DNA of 64,000 bases, from NCBI RefSeq assembly GCF_002847015.1, contig NZ_CP025085.1, forward strand, positions 310,001-374,000, written 5' to 3'. Source of the DNA: Prodigiosinella confusarubida (GTDB lineage Bacteria; Pseudomonadota; Gammaproteobacteria; Enterobacterales; Enterobacteriaceae). This document shows, in pieces, positions 19,227 to 29,318 of this stretch. Under the pieces are notes generated by a model. It searched no databases, had not been told where the DNA came from, and saw only the letters and a program-made list of their open reading frames with translations. Each line of letters begins with the position of its first letter. The stretch's first letter is position 1. The position numbers and the translations under genes are program-made.

Positions 19227-20189
19227 ATGAAACCTGGCGTTATCCTCTACAGAAGCATTCCTGATGATTTACGTGCTCGTCTGGAACAGCATTTTACCGT
19301 CACCGCCTTTGATGGGTTGCCGTCCACAGATCACCCTGTGTTACAGCAGACTGAAGGTCTGATCGGTTCGAGCGCCAATGTCACGCGGGAATTTCTGGCC
19401 CATCTGCCACGCCTGCGGGCAGTCTCCACCATTTCAGTGGGATACGACAATATTGATGTCACGGCACTGAGTGAAAAAGGCGTGGTACTGATGCATACGC
19501 CGACCGTATTGACGGAGACCGTCGCTGATGCCGTGATAACACTGATGCTGATGACGGCGCGCCGAACTGTTGAAGTGGCCGAGCGGGTCAAGGCCGGTGA
19601 GTGGCAAGACAGTATTGACAGCGGCTGGTTTGGCGTAGATATGCACCATAAAACCATCGGTATTCTGGGAATGGGGCGTATCGGGCTGGCGGTCGCGCAG
19701 CGGGCACATTTTGGCTTCAGCATGCCGGTGTTGTATAACGCTCGCCACCACCATCAGGAAGCGGAAACCCGTTTTAGCGCTCGCTATTGCGAGCTGGATA
19801 CGCTGCTGGCTGAGTCAGATTTTCTGTGTATCACCCTACCGCTAACCGAGCAGACCTATCATCTGATCAACCGTGAAAAACTGGCCAAGATGAAGCCCAG
19901 CGCGATACTGATCAATATTGGCCGCGGCCCGGTGGTGGATGAACAGGCGCTGATTGAGGCATTGACCAATGGTACACTTCTCGCCGCCGGTCTGGATGTT
20001 TTTGAACAGGAACCCTTGCCGACAGATTCACCGTTGCTGAAACTGTCTAACGTGGTGGCATTGCCGCACATCGGTTCGGCGACCCATGAAACTCGCTATG
20101 GTATGGCAGCCTGCGCGGTCGATAACCTGATCGCCGCCCTGAGCGGAAACGTGAAAGAGAACTGCGTCAATCCGCAAGTGCTGAAATAA
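19227..20189 (+). CDS. ghrB: D-2-hydroxyacid dehydrogenase, GhrB-type (glyoxylate/hydroxypyruvate/2-ketogluconate reductase)
   Basis: A 320-residue NAD(P)H-dependent 2-hydroxyacid dehydrogenase. The Rossmann motif [15 protein letters not shown] is central, followed by [14 protein letters not shown] with the substrate arginine, a catalytic glutamate in FEQEP, and the catalytic histidine in ALPHIGSAT. The N-terminus [15 protein letters not shown] resembles E. coli GhrB, whose gene also lies near tag-yiaC. It should reduce glyoxylate, hydroxypyruvate or 2-ketogluconate in the cytoplasm. ATG 19227 is preferred over 19224 by spacing to CGGAG. Confidence 0.9.
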   Translation: MKPGVILYRSIPDDLRARLEQHFTVTAFDGLPSTDHPVLQQTEGLIGSSANVTREFLAHLPRLRAVSTISVGYDNIDVTALSEKGVVLMHTPTVLTETVADAVITLMLMTARRTVEVAERVKAGEWQDSIDSGWFGVDMHHKTIGILGMGRIGLAVAQRAHFGFSMPVLYNARHHHQEAETRFSARYCELDTLLAESDFLCITLPLTEQTYHLINREKLAKMKPSAILINIGRGPVVDEQALIEALTNGTLLAAGLDVFEQEPLPTDSPLLKLSNVVALPHIGSATHETRYGMAACAVDNLIAALSGNVKENCVNPQVLK

Positions 20190-20249
20190 ATTCAGCTTCC
20201 TCTTGGGCCAGCGTTGACAACCCGATGAACGCTTTACCATCAAACAAAA

Positions 20250-20270
20250 CCTCCCCTTGAACAGGAGAGG
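20250..20270 (+). terminator. CT-rich hairpin after ghrB
   Basis: CCTCCCC (20250-20256) faces GGAGAGG (20264-20270) across TTGAACA, an imperfect stem. It is nearly the same sequence as the better hairpin at 20439-20460, including the preceding ATCAAAC-AAAC context, as if this unit had been duplicated around the repeat that lies between them. Confidence 0.55.
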
Positions 20271-20276
20271 CTCAGA

Positions 20277-20434
20277 CCGTTGACAAACCTACGTATAGCG
20301 TCAGAACGGTGATAATGAGAGAAAAGAGTAAAGCATCCGCGTCAGGGATGGCGCGGCTTGAGCTTACAGGGAGGTACTTGCAGCGTCTTTACGATCTTCT
20401 CATTATCACCGCTATATAGACTTTGTCATCAAAC
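20277..20434. repeat. Long palindromic intergenic repeat, family 2 (copy 2)
   Basis: Same element as 13543-13704. It begins CCGTTGACAAACC and ends CTTTGTCATCAAAC. Inside, GGTGATAATGAGA (20308-20320) is a perfect inverted repeat of TCTCATTATCACC (20398-20410), so the RNA would fold into one long hairpin. There is no open reading frame or transposase, which points to a non-autonomous miniature element or a folded RNA. Confidence 0.82.
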
Positions 20435-20438
20435 GAAA

Positions 20439-20460
20439 CCTCCCCCTTGAACGGGGGAGG
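20439..20460. terminator. Rho-independent terminator
   Basis: CCTCCCCC (20439-20446) pairs perfectly with GGGGGAGG (20453-20460) across TTGAAC, followed by CTTCGTTTTTG on the plus strand. It serves ghrB and may also stop minus-strand transcription from the DUF4432 gene. Confidence 0.85.
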
Positions 20461-20533
20461 CTTCGTTTTTGTGTTCCCGATCGAGGGAAATGTGTGTATT
20501 CCTTAGCAGAGAGAAGTCAGCGTTAATTGCCCA

Positions 20534-21742
20534 TCACTCCACTGCGATCGGTGTTTCCGTCAGCGTAGTCGTGCGATCACCCTGAATCGATTTCACCTTC
20601 TGCTCGGCTTTCTGCACCGCAGCCGGGCTGCTCAGCAAGCTATAGGTCAGTTCAAATACCGTACTCTGACCAGGTTGTAGATGTTTTACGCGACCCTGTT
20701 TGCGTTCAATGGTCACCGGATAGGCATAGCTGGTACCCGGCTCAATACCCGTCACATAACCTTGTCTTTTGCCATCCGTGTTTTTCCACAACGTCAACAC
20801 CGGTAGCTGATGGGTATCAAACGCAATGGATACGCCTTTATCTCCGGCACGATTAACCAGTGCTGCCATGGTTTTACCGTCTTTATCCGCATAAGGCTGG
20901 ATGTTGAATACCATTTCATCAAAGCCTTTGGTCGGGCCTTTATAAACCTGCCACTCTTTTAGACCCGCTTTGGCATAATCGTTAAATGGCGAAATATCTT
21001 TTACTGGTGCCACAAAACGCGCCCCTTGCTCCAGAATCGGCGAGCTAAAGTTGCTGTGATAGATAATCTGGTAGTCACGGGTGTAATCAGATTTGTTGGT
21101 CAACACGTCATGAATGGTGAAGGATTCGCTGCCCGGGATATAGCGCAGTTCAGTCCAGGTTTCCAGGTTGGATTTTTTAAAACTGTTTTCTTTCAGCAGA
21201 CCACGCACCGTAATCTGATGCGGCGCCTTGTCGCTGACGTCCACGATCACGGTAGAAGCCGGCGTGTTCCCCGCGCGGCCATGCAGCGTGTAAATCATGC
21301 CATCGCTGGTAACCGGGTGACCCGTCCACTCATAGCCACAACGCACCATCATTTCGTTGAAGCCCTCTAGCCAGCCCAGTCCGTTACGGCTTTCCAGATT
21401 GATAGTGTTGGGATTAACCACTTCATCCACCGGTGAATCCCAGCCCAGACGGATTTTTTTGCCAATCACATGCAATATATCCATGCCACGGGTCGGGCTG
21501 AGAGTAATCTGCAACCCATTCGGGCTGGTGATGGTAATGATTTTACTGCCTTCCTGACGTCCGCCGTGCAGAACTGTTTGCTCAATGCTGAAGTGCTGAT
21601 CCTTAATCTTCATGGCATCACTGTTGATATGCCAGTTGCCCTTTTCCACATTGGTTTTAGTATCCGTCAGCACAAAAGTCTGCGCTGAGAGTTGCCAGGA
21701 AACCAATGCCAGAGAAATACCCATTGCCAGTAATTTTTTCAT
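20534..21742 (-). CDS. Secreted DUF4432 / aldose 1-epimerase-like protein
   Basis: A 402-residue protein with a Sec signal at residues 1-21 (MKKLLAMGISLALVSWQLSA), so it acts in the periplasm or outside. The mature part is a galactose-mutarotase-like beta-sandwich of the DUF4432 type: GLQITLSPTRGMDILHV, GWLEGFNEMMVRCGYEW and LHGRAGNTPAS are visible. The family is thought to bind or epimerise sugars, but no function is proven. In a pectinolytic bacterium it could act on plant sugar oligomers; that is inference. A CRP-like site lies about 80 bp upstream of its start. Confidence 0.8.
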   Translation of the reverse strand: MKKLLAMGISLALVSWQLSAQTFVLTDTKTNVEKGNWHINSDAMKIKDQHFSIEQTVLHGGRQEGSKIITITSPNGLQITLSPTRGMDILHVIGKKIRLGWDSPVDEVVNPNTINLESRNGLGWLEGFNEMMVRCGYEWTGHPVTSDGMIYTLHGRAGNTPASTVIVDVSDKAPHQITVRGLLKENSFKKSNLETWTELRYIPGSESFTIHDVLTNKSDYTRDYQIIYHSNFSSPILEQGARFVAPVKDISPFNDYAKAGLKEWQVYKGPTKGFDEMVFNIQPYADKDGKTMAALVNRAGDKGVSIAFDTHQLPVLTLWKNTDGKRQGYVTGIEPGTSYAYPVTIERKQGRVKHLQPGQSTVFELTYSLLSSPAAVQKAEQKVKSIQGDRTTTLTETPIAVE

Positions 21743-21813
21743 CCCATGCGTCCTTTTTGCTGAATTGATTTAGCTTGCGGAAACCAAAGACTACAAATCA
21801 GCGCACTTTCAGA

Positions 21814-21829
21814 ATGTGATTGCTATCAC
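21814..21829 (-). promoter_or_regulatory. CRP-like site upstream of the DUF4432 gene
   Basis: TGTGA-N6-TCACC, one mismatch from consensus, centred about 79 bp upstream of the divergently read start at 21742. Suits catabolite control of a sugar-active secreted protein. The avtA start lies 300 bp away on the other side, so the DUF4432 gene is the likelier target. Confidence 0.6.
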
Positions 21830-22062
21830 CAGACGAGTAACTGCTATTTTTCAAGCTATTATTTCAGATGGCAGTCACAGATTTGTTAGATATATTTAAG
21901 TTAATTGCAGCAGAATGGGATATAGATCGGTAAAAGCTGACGCGGATTCAGCTTTTCTATATTCTTCGCCTGATCATGTTTCGCAAGCTATGTAGCTGTT
22001 CAGCATTTCATGTCGTTTTTTGTGGCAACTTCAGCAAAATGCGGAAGCAGATTATTTTGCCT

Positions 22063-22081
22063 TCACATTGCACCAATGTGA
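22063..22081. promoter_or_regulatory. Perfect inverted repeat upstream of avtA
   Basis: TCACATTG-CAC-CAATGTGA, 8-bp arms with no mismatch, 52 bp before the avtA start. The arms run in the opposite order to a CRP site, so it is probably another operator. No binder can be named. The remainder of 21743-22133 shows only the CRP-like site. Confidence 0.45.
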
Positions 22082-22133
22082 CACAAGCGTTATGGTTGCG
22101 GTTTACTCATGTTTCACATTTTATTGACAATCG

Positions 22134-23390
22134 ATGAACTTCTCTCTTTTTGGCCAAAAATTCACCCGCCATTCCGGCATCACTCAACTGATGGATGATC
22201 TGAATGATGGATTACGCACGCCCGGCGCCATCATGCTTGGCGGCGGGAATCCGGCACATATTCCAGCAATGGATGATTACTTTCAACACCTCTGCCGCGA
22301 CTTGCTGGCGGAAGGAAAATTAACCGAAGCCTTATGTAATTACGATGGACCACAAGGGAAAGATACGCTGCTGAATGCCCTGGCTGACATGCTGCGCGAC
22401 GAACAAGGTTGGGACATTAGGCCGCAGAACATTGCCCTGACAAATGGCAGTCAAAGTGCATTTTTCTACTTGTTTAATCTGTTTGCCGGACGTGATGAAA
22501 ATGGCGGTCTGCGCAAAGTGCTGTTTCCGCTGGCGCCGGAATACATCGGTTATGCAGATTCAGGGCTCGACGAAGACATGTTTGTCTCGGTACGTCCGCA
22601 GATTGAACGCCTGCCGGAAGGACAATTCAAATACCACGTTGATTTCGAAAAGTTACACATTACCGATGATATTGGCCTGATCTGCGTATCGCGGCCAACC
22701 AACCCTACCGGCAACGTGCTGACCGATGACGAATTGCGGCATCTGGATAGCCTGGCCCGGCAGCATCAGATTCCACTGCTGATTGATAACGCTTATGGCG
22801 TACCGTTCCCCGGTATTATCTTCAGCGACGCCACACCGCTGTGGAATCCGAATATTATCCTGTGCATGAGCCTGTCCAAACTGGGCTTACCCGGCTCCCG
22901 TTGCGGCATTGTGATTGCTGCTGAAGCGGTGATTTCCGCCATTGGCAATATGAATGGCATCATCAGTCTGGCGCCCGGTTCGATTGGCCCGACGATTGCC
23001 CATGAAATGATTAAACGCGGCGATCTGCTACGTCTGTCTAAAAATGTTATCCGCCCGTTCTATCAGCAACGCGTTCAGCAGACGATTAGCATCATCCGTC
23101 GTTATCTGCCCGCCGAGCGTTGCCTGATTCATAAGCCAGAAGGGGCTATCTTTCTGTGGCTATGGTTTAAGGATCTGCCCATCACCACCGAAGTGTTATA
23201 CCAGCGACTGAAGCGGCGCGGTGTGTTGATGGTGCCGGGACACTACTTCTTTCCCGGTCTGGAACAGGAGTGGCCGCATGCTCACCAGTGCCTGCGCATG
23301 AACTACGTACCGGAACCGGAAAAAATCGAGCAGGGGATTGCCATTCTGGCGGAGGAAGTAGAGCGGGCGCTGCGGGAAACAGCCGGGTAG
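22134..23390 (+). CDS. avtA: Valine-pyruvate aminotransferase
   Basis: A 418-residue PLP enzyme (fold type I) transferring the amino group between alanine/pyruvate and valine/2-ketoisovalerate. It is very close to E. coli AvtA throughout: FSLFGQKFTRHSGIT at the start, ICVSRPTNPTGNVLTDDEL in the middle, and the PLP lysine in CMSLSKLGLPGSRCG. Length agrees. The ribosome site is weak. A strong hairpin separates it from the converging hydrolase gene. Confidence 0.96.
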   Translation: MNFSLFGQKFTRHSGITQLMDDLNDGLRTPGAIMLGGGNPAHIPAMDDYFQHLCRDLLAEGKLTEALCNYDGPQGKDTLLNALADMLRDEQGWDIRPQNIALTNGSQSAFFYLFNLFAGRDENGGLRKVLFPLAPEYIGYADSGLDEDMFVSVRPQIERLPEGQFKYHVDFEKLHITDDIGLICVSRPTNPTGNVLTDDELRHLDSLARQHQIPLLIDNAYGVPFPGIIFSDATPLWNPNIILCMSLSKLGLPGSRCGIVIAAEAVISAIGNMNGIISLAPGSIGPTIAHEMIKRGDLLRLSKNVIRPFYQQRVQQTISIIRRYLPAERCLIHKPEGAIFLWLWFKDLPITTEVLYQRLKRRGVLMVPGHYFFPGLEQEWPHAHQCLRMNYVPEPEKIEQGIAILAEEVERALRETAG

Positions 23391-23433
23391 TGCCCGAAAA
23401 CGACGCCACCCTCCCGCGTTTCATGCCGACGAC

Positions 23434-23472
23434 AACCCCCACGCTGCCCTGCCAAGGCAGAAACGTGGGGTT
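23434..23472. terminator. Bidirectional hairpin between avtA and the ureidopropionase-type gene
   Basis: AACCCCCACG (23434-23443) pairs with CGTGGGGTT (23464-23472), and inside the loop CTGCC pairs with GGCAG. It lies between two converging genes, 15 bp from the hydrolase stop. Confidence 0.7.
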
Positions 23473-23487
23473 GCGCTATAGCGATAC

Positions 23488-24774
23488 TTATCCTCTTCCT
23501 GCTACGCCCGCTTTTTCCAGCATCGCGTGCAGCAACACATTGGCGCCAGCCGTGACGTGTTCCGGCGAGGCATACTCGATTTCGTTATGGCTGATACCGT
23601 CCTTGCAGGGGATGAAAATCATGCCGGTGGGTGCCAGCATACTCATATACACCGCATCGTGCCCGGCCCCGGAAACAATATCCTGATGGGAATAGCCTAA
23701 CGCCTGTGCCGCGTTGCGCACGGCGTCCTTACACTCAGCATGAAAGGGTGCTGCCGGATAGTGGGAAACCTGCGTGATGCTGATATCCAGACCGGTTTCT
23801 GCTATCAGTTGGCGGGTGAAATGCTTCAATGCCGCATCCATCAGATCAACCTTCTCATCGTTGATATTGCGAAAATCGATAGAGAATTTCACGCTGCCGG
23901 GCACCACATTACGGCTGTTGGGGTACACCTGCACCATCCCAACCGTACCGCGGCCGTGTGGCGAAAAACGTTCCGCAATGGCAATCACTTCCTGCATGAT
24001 GCGGGTAGAAACCTGTAGTGCATCTTTGCGCAACGCCATCGGCGTCGGCCCAGCGTGAGACTCCTGTCCAGTCACCACACAGTCATACCAACGGATGCCC
24101 AGCACCGCCTGTACTACGCCGATGGTGATATTTTCATCTTCCAGAATCGGTCCCTGTTCAATGTGCGCTTCAAAATAGGCGCCGATCGGATGATCACCCG
24201 GCTCGTTTGGCCCGGCATAGCCAATTTTTTCCAGTTCTTCCCGCACGGTTTTGCCTGCGGTATCTACCGCGGCATAAGCGTGTTCCAGCGAGAAAATCCC
24301 GGCGAACACACCAGAACCCATCATCACCGGCACAAAACGGGAGCCTTCTTCATTCGTCCAGAACACCATTTCCACCGGCGCTTCGGTTTCAATCTGCTGG
24401 TCATTCAGGGTACGAATCACTTCCAGCGCCGACAGCACGCCAAAGTTACCGTCGAATTTCCCGCCGGTCGGCTGGGTATCAATATGACTGCCGGCCACAA
24501 TCGGCGACAGCGTATTATTGCGGCCGGGGCGGCGCATAAAGACGTTACCGATTTTGTCTATCTCGACAGAAAGACCGGCCGCCTGGCCCCAACTCACCAC
24601 CAGATCGCGCCCCTGGCGGTCAAGATCGGTTAACGTCAGGCGGCACACGCCGCCTTTCGGGGTCGCGCCAATCACCGCCAGATCCATCAGTGACTGCCAG
24701 AGACGCTCGCCATCAATCCGCAAATCCGAAGTGTTCACCTTGCTTGTTGTTGCTGATAGTACGTCGCTACTCAT
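23488..24774 (-). CDS. Zn-dependent N-carbamoyl-amino-acid hydrolase (beta-ureidopropionase type)
   Basis: A 428-residue M20-like amidohydrolase. Metal-binding motifs of the AmaB/HyuC/allantoate-amidohydrolase family are visible: GSHIDTQPTGGKFDGNFGV, FWTNEEGSRF, AHIEQGP and the late SHNEIEY. In this gene neighbourhood the substrate is most likely N-carbamoyl-beta-alanine, giving beta-alanine, ammonia and CO2. The start at 24774 (MSSDVLS) follows GAGGAATTTGTT; the longer frame up to 24945 overlaps no family sequence. It is the last gene of the preT-preA-dihydropyrimidinase operon. Confidence 0.9.
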   Translation of the reverse strand: MSSDVLSATTSKVNTSDLRIDGERLWQSLMDLAVIGATPKGGVCRLTLTDLDRQGRDLVVSWGQAAGLSVEIDKIGNVFMRRPGRNNTLSPIVAGSHIDTQPTGGKFDGNFGVLSALEVIRTLNDQQIETEAPVEMVFWTNEEGSRFVPVMMGSGVFAGIFSLEHAYAAVDTAGKTVREELEKIGYAGPNEPGDHPIGAYFEAHIEQGPILEDENITIGVVQAVLGIRWYDCVVTGQESHAGPTPMALRKDALQVSTRIMQEVIAIAERFSPHGRGTVGMVQVYPNSRNVVPGSVKFSIDFRNINDEKVDLMDAALKHFTRQLIAETGLDISITQVSHYPAAPFHAECKDAVRNAAQALGYSHQDIVSGAGHDAVYMSMLAPTGMIFIPCKDGISHNEIEYASPEHVTAGANVLLHAMLEKAGVAGRG

Positions 24775-24820
24775 AACAAATTCCTCATCAGTGAAATGAA
24801 GCCTGTCGCTGTTCAAACCA

Positions 24821-26287
<1,467 letters not shown>

Positions 26288-26306
26288 TTATGCGTGAAGA
26301 CGAGAC

Positions 26307-27620
26307 TCAAGCGTTGATCGCCGTGGTCGCCATCGGGTTATTGGGATGGGTGGTCCAGTTGGCGTACTCATCGCTCACCACCTTGCCGGTACGCACATCC
26401 ATTTCACCCGGTGTCAAACTACGCAACGTAATGCAGTTCTCCACCGGGCAGATGGAGACGCACAAATTGCAGCCCACACAATCCTCTTCTCTCACCTCAA
26501 AATGGCGCCCGCCGTGTTTCATGCTGGTGATAGCCTGATGCGAAGTGTCTTCACAAGCCAGATGACAACGGCCACACTTGATACACAGCGACTGATCAAT
26601 CACCGCTTTATCAACATGATTGAGATTGAGATAGCGCCAGTCGGTGACACTGCCGACCGCGCGGCCGCGGAAATCCTCCAGTGTGCGGTAGCCTTTCTCA
26701 TCCATGTAATTGGACAGGCCGCTTATCATGTCGCGCACAATCGGAAAACCATGCACCATCACGGCGGTACACACCTGCACCGTGCCGCAGCCCAGCGCGA
26801 TAAACTCCGCCGCGTCGCGCCAGGTCGAAATGCCGCCAATGCCGGATATCGGCAATCCGGCCGTTTCCGCATCCCGGGCAATTTCCGCCACCATGTTGAG
26901 CGCAATCGGCTTCACCGCCGGGCCGCAATATCCACCGTGAGAACCTCTTCCGCCGGTATTGGGATGAATACTCATCGAATCGAGATCGACGCCCATCACC
27001 GAGTTGATGGTGTTAATCAGCGACACTGCATCCGCACCGCCGTGTCTGGCGGCTCGCGCCGGATAACGGATATCGTTGACATTTGGCGTCAGCTTGACGA
27101 TCACCGGCAAGTGGCAATACTGCTTGCACCAACGGGTGACCATCTCGATATATTCCGGCACCTGCCCCACCGCTGCGCCCATGCCACGTTCACTCATGCC
27201 ATGCGGGCAACCGAAGTTCAGCTCTATACCGTCGGCACCGGTGGCTTCCACCAACGGCAGGATGGTTTTCCACGCTACCTCCTCGCACGGCACCATAATC
27301 GACACCACAATGGCGCGATCCGGCCAGTTGCGCTTAACGCGGGCAATTTCCTCCAGATTGACGTGCAGCGAACGATCGGTGATCAGCTCAATATTATTCA
27401 GGCCCAGCACTCGGCGATCAGCGCCGCGCAAGGTGCTATAACGCGGACCACTAACGTTAACCACATGCGGATCAAGCCCCAGGGTTTTCCACACCACCCC
27501 ACCCCAGCCAGCTTCAAATGCCCGTACCACGTTGTACTCTTTGTCGGTGGGCGGCGCGGACGCCAGCCAAAAAGGGTTTGGGCTTTTGATACCCAGAAAA
27601 TTCGTGTTGAGATCAGCCAT
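26307..27620 (-). CDS. preA: NAD-dependent dihydropyrimidine dehydrogenase subunit PreA
   Basis: A 437-residue FMN enzyme subunit reducing uracil or thymine. The N-terminal barrel resembles dihydroorotate dehydrogenases (FLGIKSPNPFWLASAPPTDK, ELNFGCPHGMSERGMGAAVG, GIGGISTWRDAAEFI). The C-terminal 80 residues hold two [4Fe-4S] motifs, CIKCGRCHLACE and CVGCNLCVSICP, which pass electrons from PreT. ATG 27620 overlaps the preT stop by 8 bp and has AGGAG upstream. The 36 extra nucleotides up to 27656 are inside preT. Confidence 0.96.
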   Translation of the reverse strand: MADLNTNFLGIKSPNPFWLASAPPTDKEYNVVRAFEAGWGGVVWKTLGLDPHVVNVSGPRYSTLRGADRRVLGLNNIELITDRSLHVNLEEIARVKRNWPDRAIVVSIMVPCEEVAWKTILPLVEATGADGIELNFGCPHGMSERGMGAAVGQVPEYIEMVTRWCKQYCHLPVIVKLTPNVNDIRYPARAARHGGADAVSLINTINSVMGVDLDSMSIHPNTGGRGSHGGYCGPAVKPIALNMVAEIARDAETAGLPISGIGGISTWRDAAEFIALGCGTVQVCTAVMVHGFPIVRDMISGLSNYMDEKGYRTLEDFRGRAVGSVTDWRYLNLNHVDKAVIDQSLCIKCGRCHLACEDTSHQAITSMKHGGRHFEVREEDCVGCNLCVSICPVENCITLRSLTPGEMDVRTGKVVSDEYANWTTHPNNPMATTAINA

Positions 27621-29031
27621 GAGAACACTCCTGGTTGGCCAGTGAAGGCGTATCATTAGCCGCTACCCGTCCGGCGACGCTCAGCGCCAATGCTATGGAT
27701 TTGGCGGCAATCTTGCCCTGGCGCACCGCGTCCACGGTAAGATCCAGTCCGTCCGCACAGCAGTCGCCCCCAGCCCAGACACCCGGTAACGAGGTACGTC
27801 CCTGATCGTCTACCAGAATGCGTCCACCTTTGAGCGCCATGGTCCTGCCTGCTGGCACTGCGTCATAAGTCTGGCCGATAGCTTTCAACACCATGTCGGC
27901 GGGCAATGTGAAGGTTTCACCACTCGCCACCAGCACACCGTTTTGCTGTTGCATCACCATAAAGGAGACGCCGGTAACACAACCCTCTTCGCCATGAATT
28001 TCCTGCGGCGCGGACCAGTAACGCAATGTAACACCACACTTTTTCGCCCACGCTTGCTCATAGGGCGAGGCTTTCATCTCGGTCTCACCCCGGCGATACA
28101 CTATCGTGACCTCGCGGGCACCGAGTTTTTTCGCCTGTACGGCGGCGTCCACCGCAGTCATGCCACCACCAATCACCACCACATTGCGACCAACCGCCAC
28201 CTGGCTGAAACTGTCGGACTGACGCAGTTCGGCGATAAAATCCACCGCTTCACGCACGCCAGCCAGCGCCGGCTCATCGATCCCCAACGCGTTAACCCCC
28301 GCCAACCCCATACCCAGGAACACCGCGTCATAATCAGTACGCAGTTGCTCCAGCGTGAAGTCCTGCCCCAACCGTTGATTGAGCCGCAGTGCAATACCCC
28401 CGACTGACAACAGCCAGGCAATCTCTTGCTGGGCAAAATCATGGGGGGTTTTATAGGTCGCCAGACCGTATTCATTCAATCCACCCGGTTTGGGCCTGGC
28501 ATCGAACACCACCACGTTATGACCGTTCACCGCCAAACGGTGGGCGACGGTTAATCCGGCAGGCCCGGCCCCCACCACCGCCACGGTTTTGCCGCTGTCC
28601 GCCGCACGCACAAATAGCGGCTGGCCGGGATTGGCAAAATAGGTATCGGTGGCATGGCGCTGCAACAAGCCTATCTGCACCGGCTTGCCATCCTGCGCAT
28701 TACGCACACAAGCTTGTTCACACAGGGTGTCTGTCGGACACACACGAGCGCACATTCCGCCCAGCACGTTCTCCTGCAAGATAGCTTCGGCAGCGCCACG
28801 CACATTGTCCTGCGCGATACGGTGAATAAAGCTCGGTACATCAATATCGGCGGGACAGGCGCGGGTGCAGGGGGCGTCAAAGCAGTAGTAGCAACGTTCA
28901 GCCTCGATCACCGCCTGAATATGTGTCAGCGCTACAGTGCTGTCGCTGAAGCTACTCAGATAATCCGCCGGGGCCAGCCGACCGCTGTGTATGCCTGGCG
29001 CGTCCACGCCCACGGGAATCTGACCTTTCAT
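27613..29031 (-). CDS. preT: NAD-dependent dihydropyrimidine dehydrogenase subunit PreT
   Basis: A 472-residue GltD-like flavoprotein that takes electrons from NADH for PreA. N-terminal Fe-S cysteines appear as CYYCFDAPCTRACPADID and CARVCPTDTLCEQACV. The FAD motif is VVGAGPAGLTVAHRL, the NAD motif IGGGMTAVDAAVQA, and a late GGDCCADGLDLTVDAV closes the FAD site. ATG 29031 overlaps the TGA of a 33-codon upstream ORF (TGATG) and has AGAGGAGG 7 nt upstream. First enzyme gene of the pyrimidine operon. Confidence 0.96.
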   Translation of the reverse strand: MKGQIPVGVDAPGIHSGRLAPADYLSSFSDSTVALTHIQAVIEAERCYYCFDAPCTRACPADIDVPSFIHRIAQDNVRGAAEAILQENVLGGMCARVCPTDTLCEQACVRNAQDGKPVQIGLLQRHATDTYFANPGQPLFVRAADSGKTVAVVGAGPAGLTVAHRLAVNGHNVVVFDARPKPGGLNEYGLATYKTPHDFAQQEIAWLLSVGGIALRLNQRLGQDFTLEQLRTDYDAVFLGMGLAGVNALGIDEPALAGVREAVDFIAELRQSDSFSQVAVGRNVVVIGGGMTAVDAAVQAKKLGAREVTIVYRRGETEMKASPYEQAWAKKCGVTLRYWSAPQEIHGEEGCVTGVSFMVMQQQNGVLVASGETFTLPADMVLKAIGQTYDAVPAGRTMALKGGRILVDDQGRTSLPGVWAGGDCCADGLDLTVDAVRQGKIAAKSIALALSVAGRVAANDTPSLANQECSHG

Positions 29032-29132
29032 CACTCGGCCTCCTCTGACGAGACAAAACCGGAGTAACGGAAGCGAAGTCGTGCCTTGTGGCGGTTAACA
29101 TCGTCAATGCTGCCTTGTTTTCGATTGCTCAT
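29031..29132 (-). CDS. Putative 33-residue small protein, translationally coupled to preT
   Basis: ATG 29132 is preceded by AGGAGATACCT, an excellent ribosome site, and the frame ends in TGA sharing one base with the preT ATG. The peptide is MSNRKQGSIDDVNRHKARLR followed by FRYSGFVSSEEAE: basic centre, acidic tail, no membrane segment. The preT ribosome site lies inside its last codons, so translating it should feed into preT. It is the first ORF downstream of the predicted sigma-54 promoter. Whether the peptide itself works or is only a coupling leader is unknown. Confidence 0.55.
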   Translation of the reverse strand: MSNRKQGSIDDVNRHKARLRFRYSGFVSSEEAE

Positions 29133-29185
29133 AGGTATCTCCTGAACAGGGCCGGAGCGAGGCGTCACCCTACCGCTCAAAAATC

Positions 29186-29201
29186 CTGACCGATTGGTTA
29201 A
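29186..29201. promoter_or_regulatory. RutR-like operator in the preT promoter region
   Basis: CTGACC-GATT-GGTTAA, a palindrome close to the RutR consensus TTGACCAnnTGGTCAA. A near-identical site occurs at 37722-37737, in the same position relative to a sigma-54-like promoter. The TetR/RutR-like protein encoded at 33018-33707 is the natural binder. Confidence 0.65.
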
Positions 29202-29218
29202 GTTTTCAGAGATAGAGA

Positions 29219-29234
29219 TGCGATTTATGTGCCA
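29219..29234 (-). promoter_or_regulatory. Sigma-54-type promoter of the preT operon
   Basis: Minus strand: TGGCACATAAATCGCA. The -24 GG and -12 GC have the required spacing, and TGGCAC matches the consensus exactly; the -12 block is TCGCA instead of TTGCA. The predicted start of transcription, near 29208, puts the operator at about +7 to +22. Confidence 0.6.
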
Positions 29235-29318
29235 TTGTTGCCAATGGCCCAGATCACACAAAAAACAAGGGATTAGCTGATCATAATTTTTCATGATGGC
29301 TGCAAATTCGTATCTTTT

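Noticed and set aside
22063-22081. CRP site upstream of avtA
   Set aside because: TCACA and TGTGA are in the wrong order and spacing for CRP; kept only as an unassigned palindrome.
26346-27659. A 437-codon open frame antisense to preA, with many His residues
   Set aside because: It is the reverse frame of preA codons; the His richness arises from reversed codons of the real gene.
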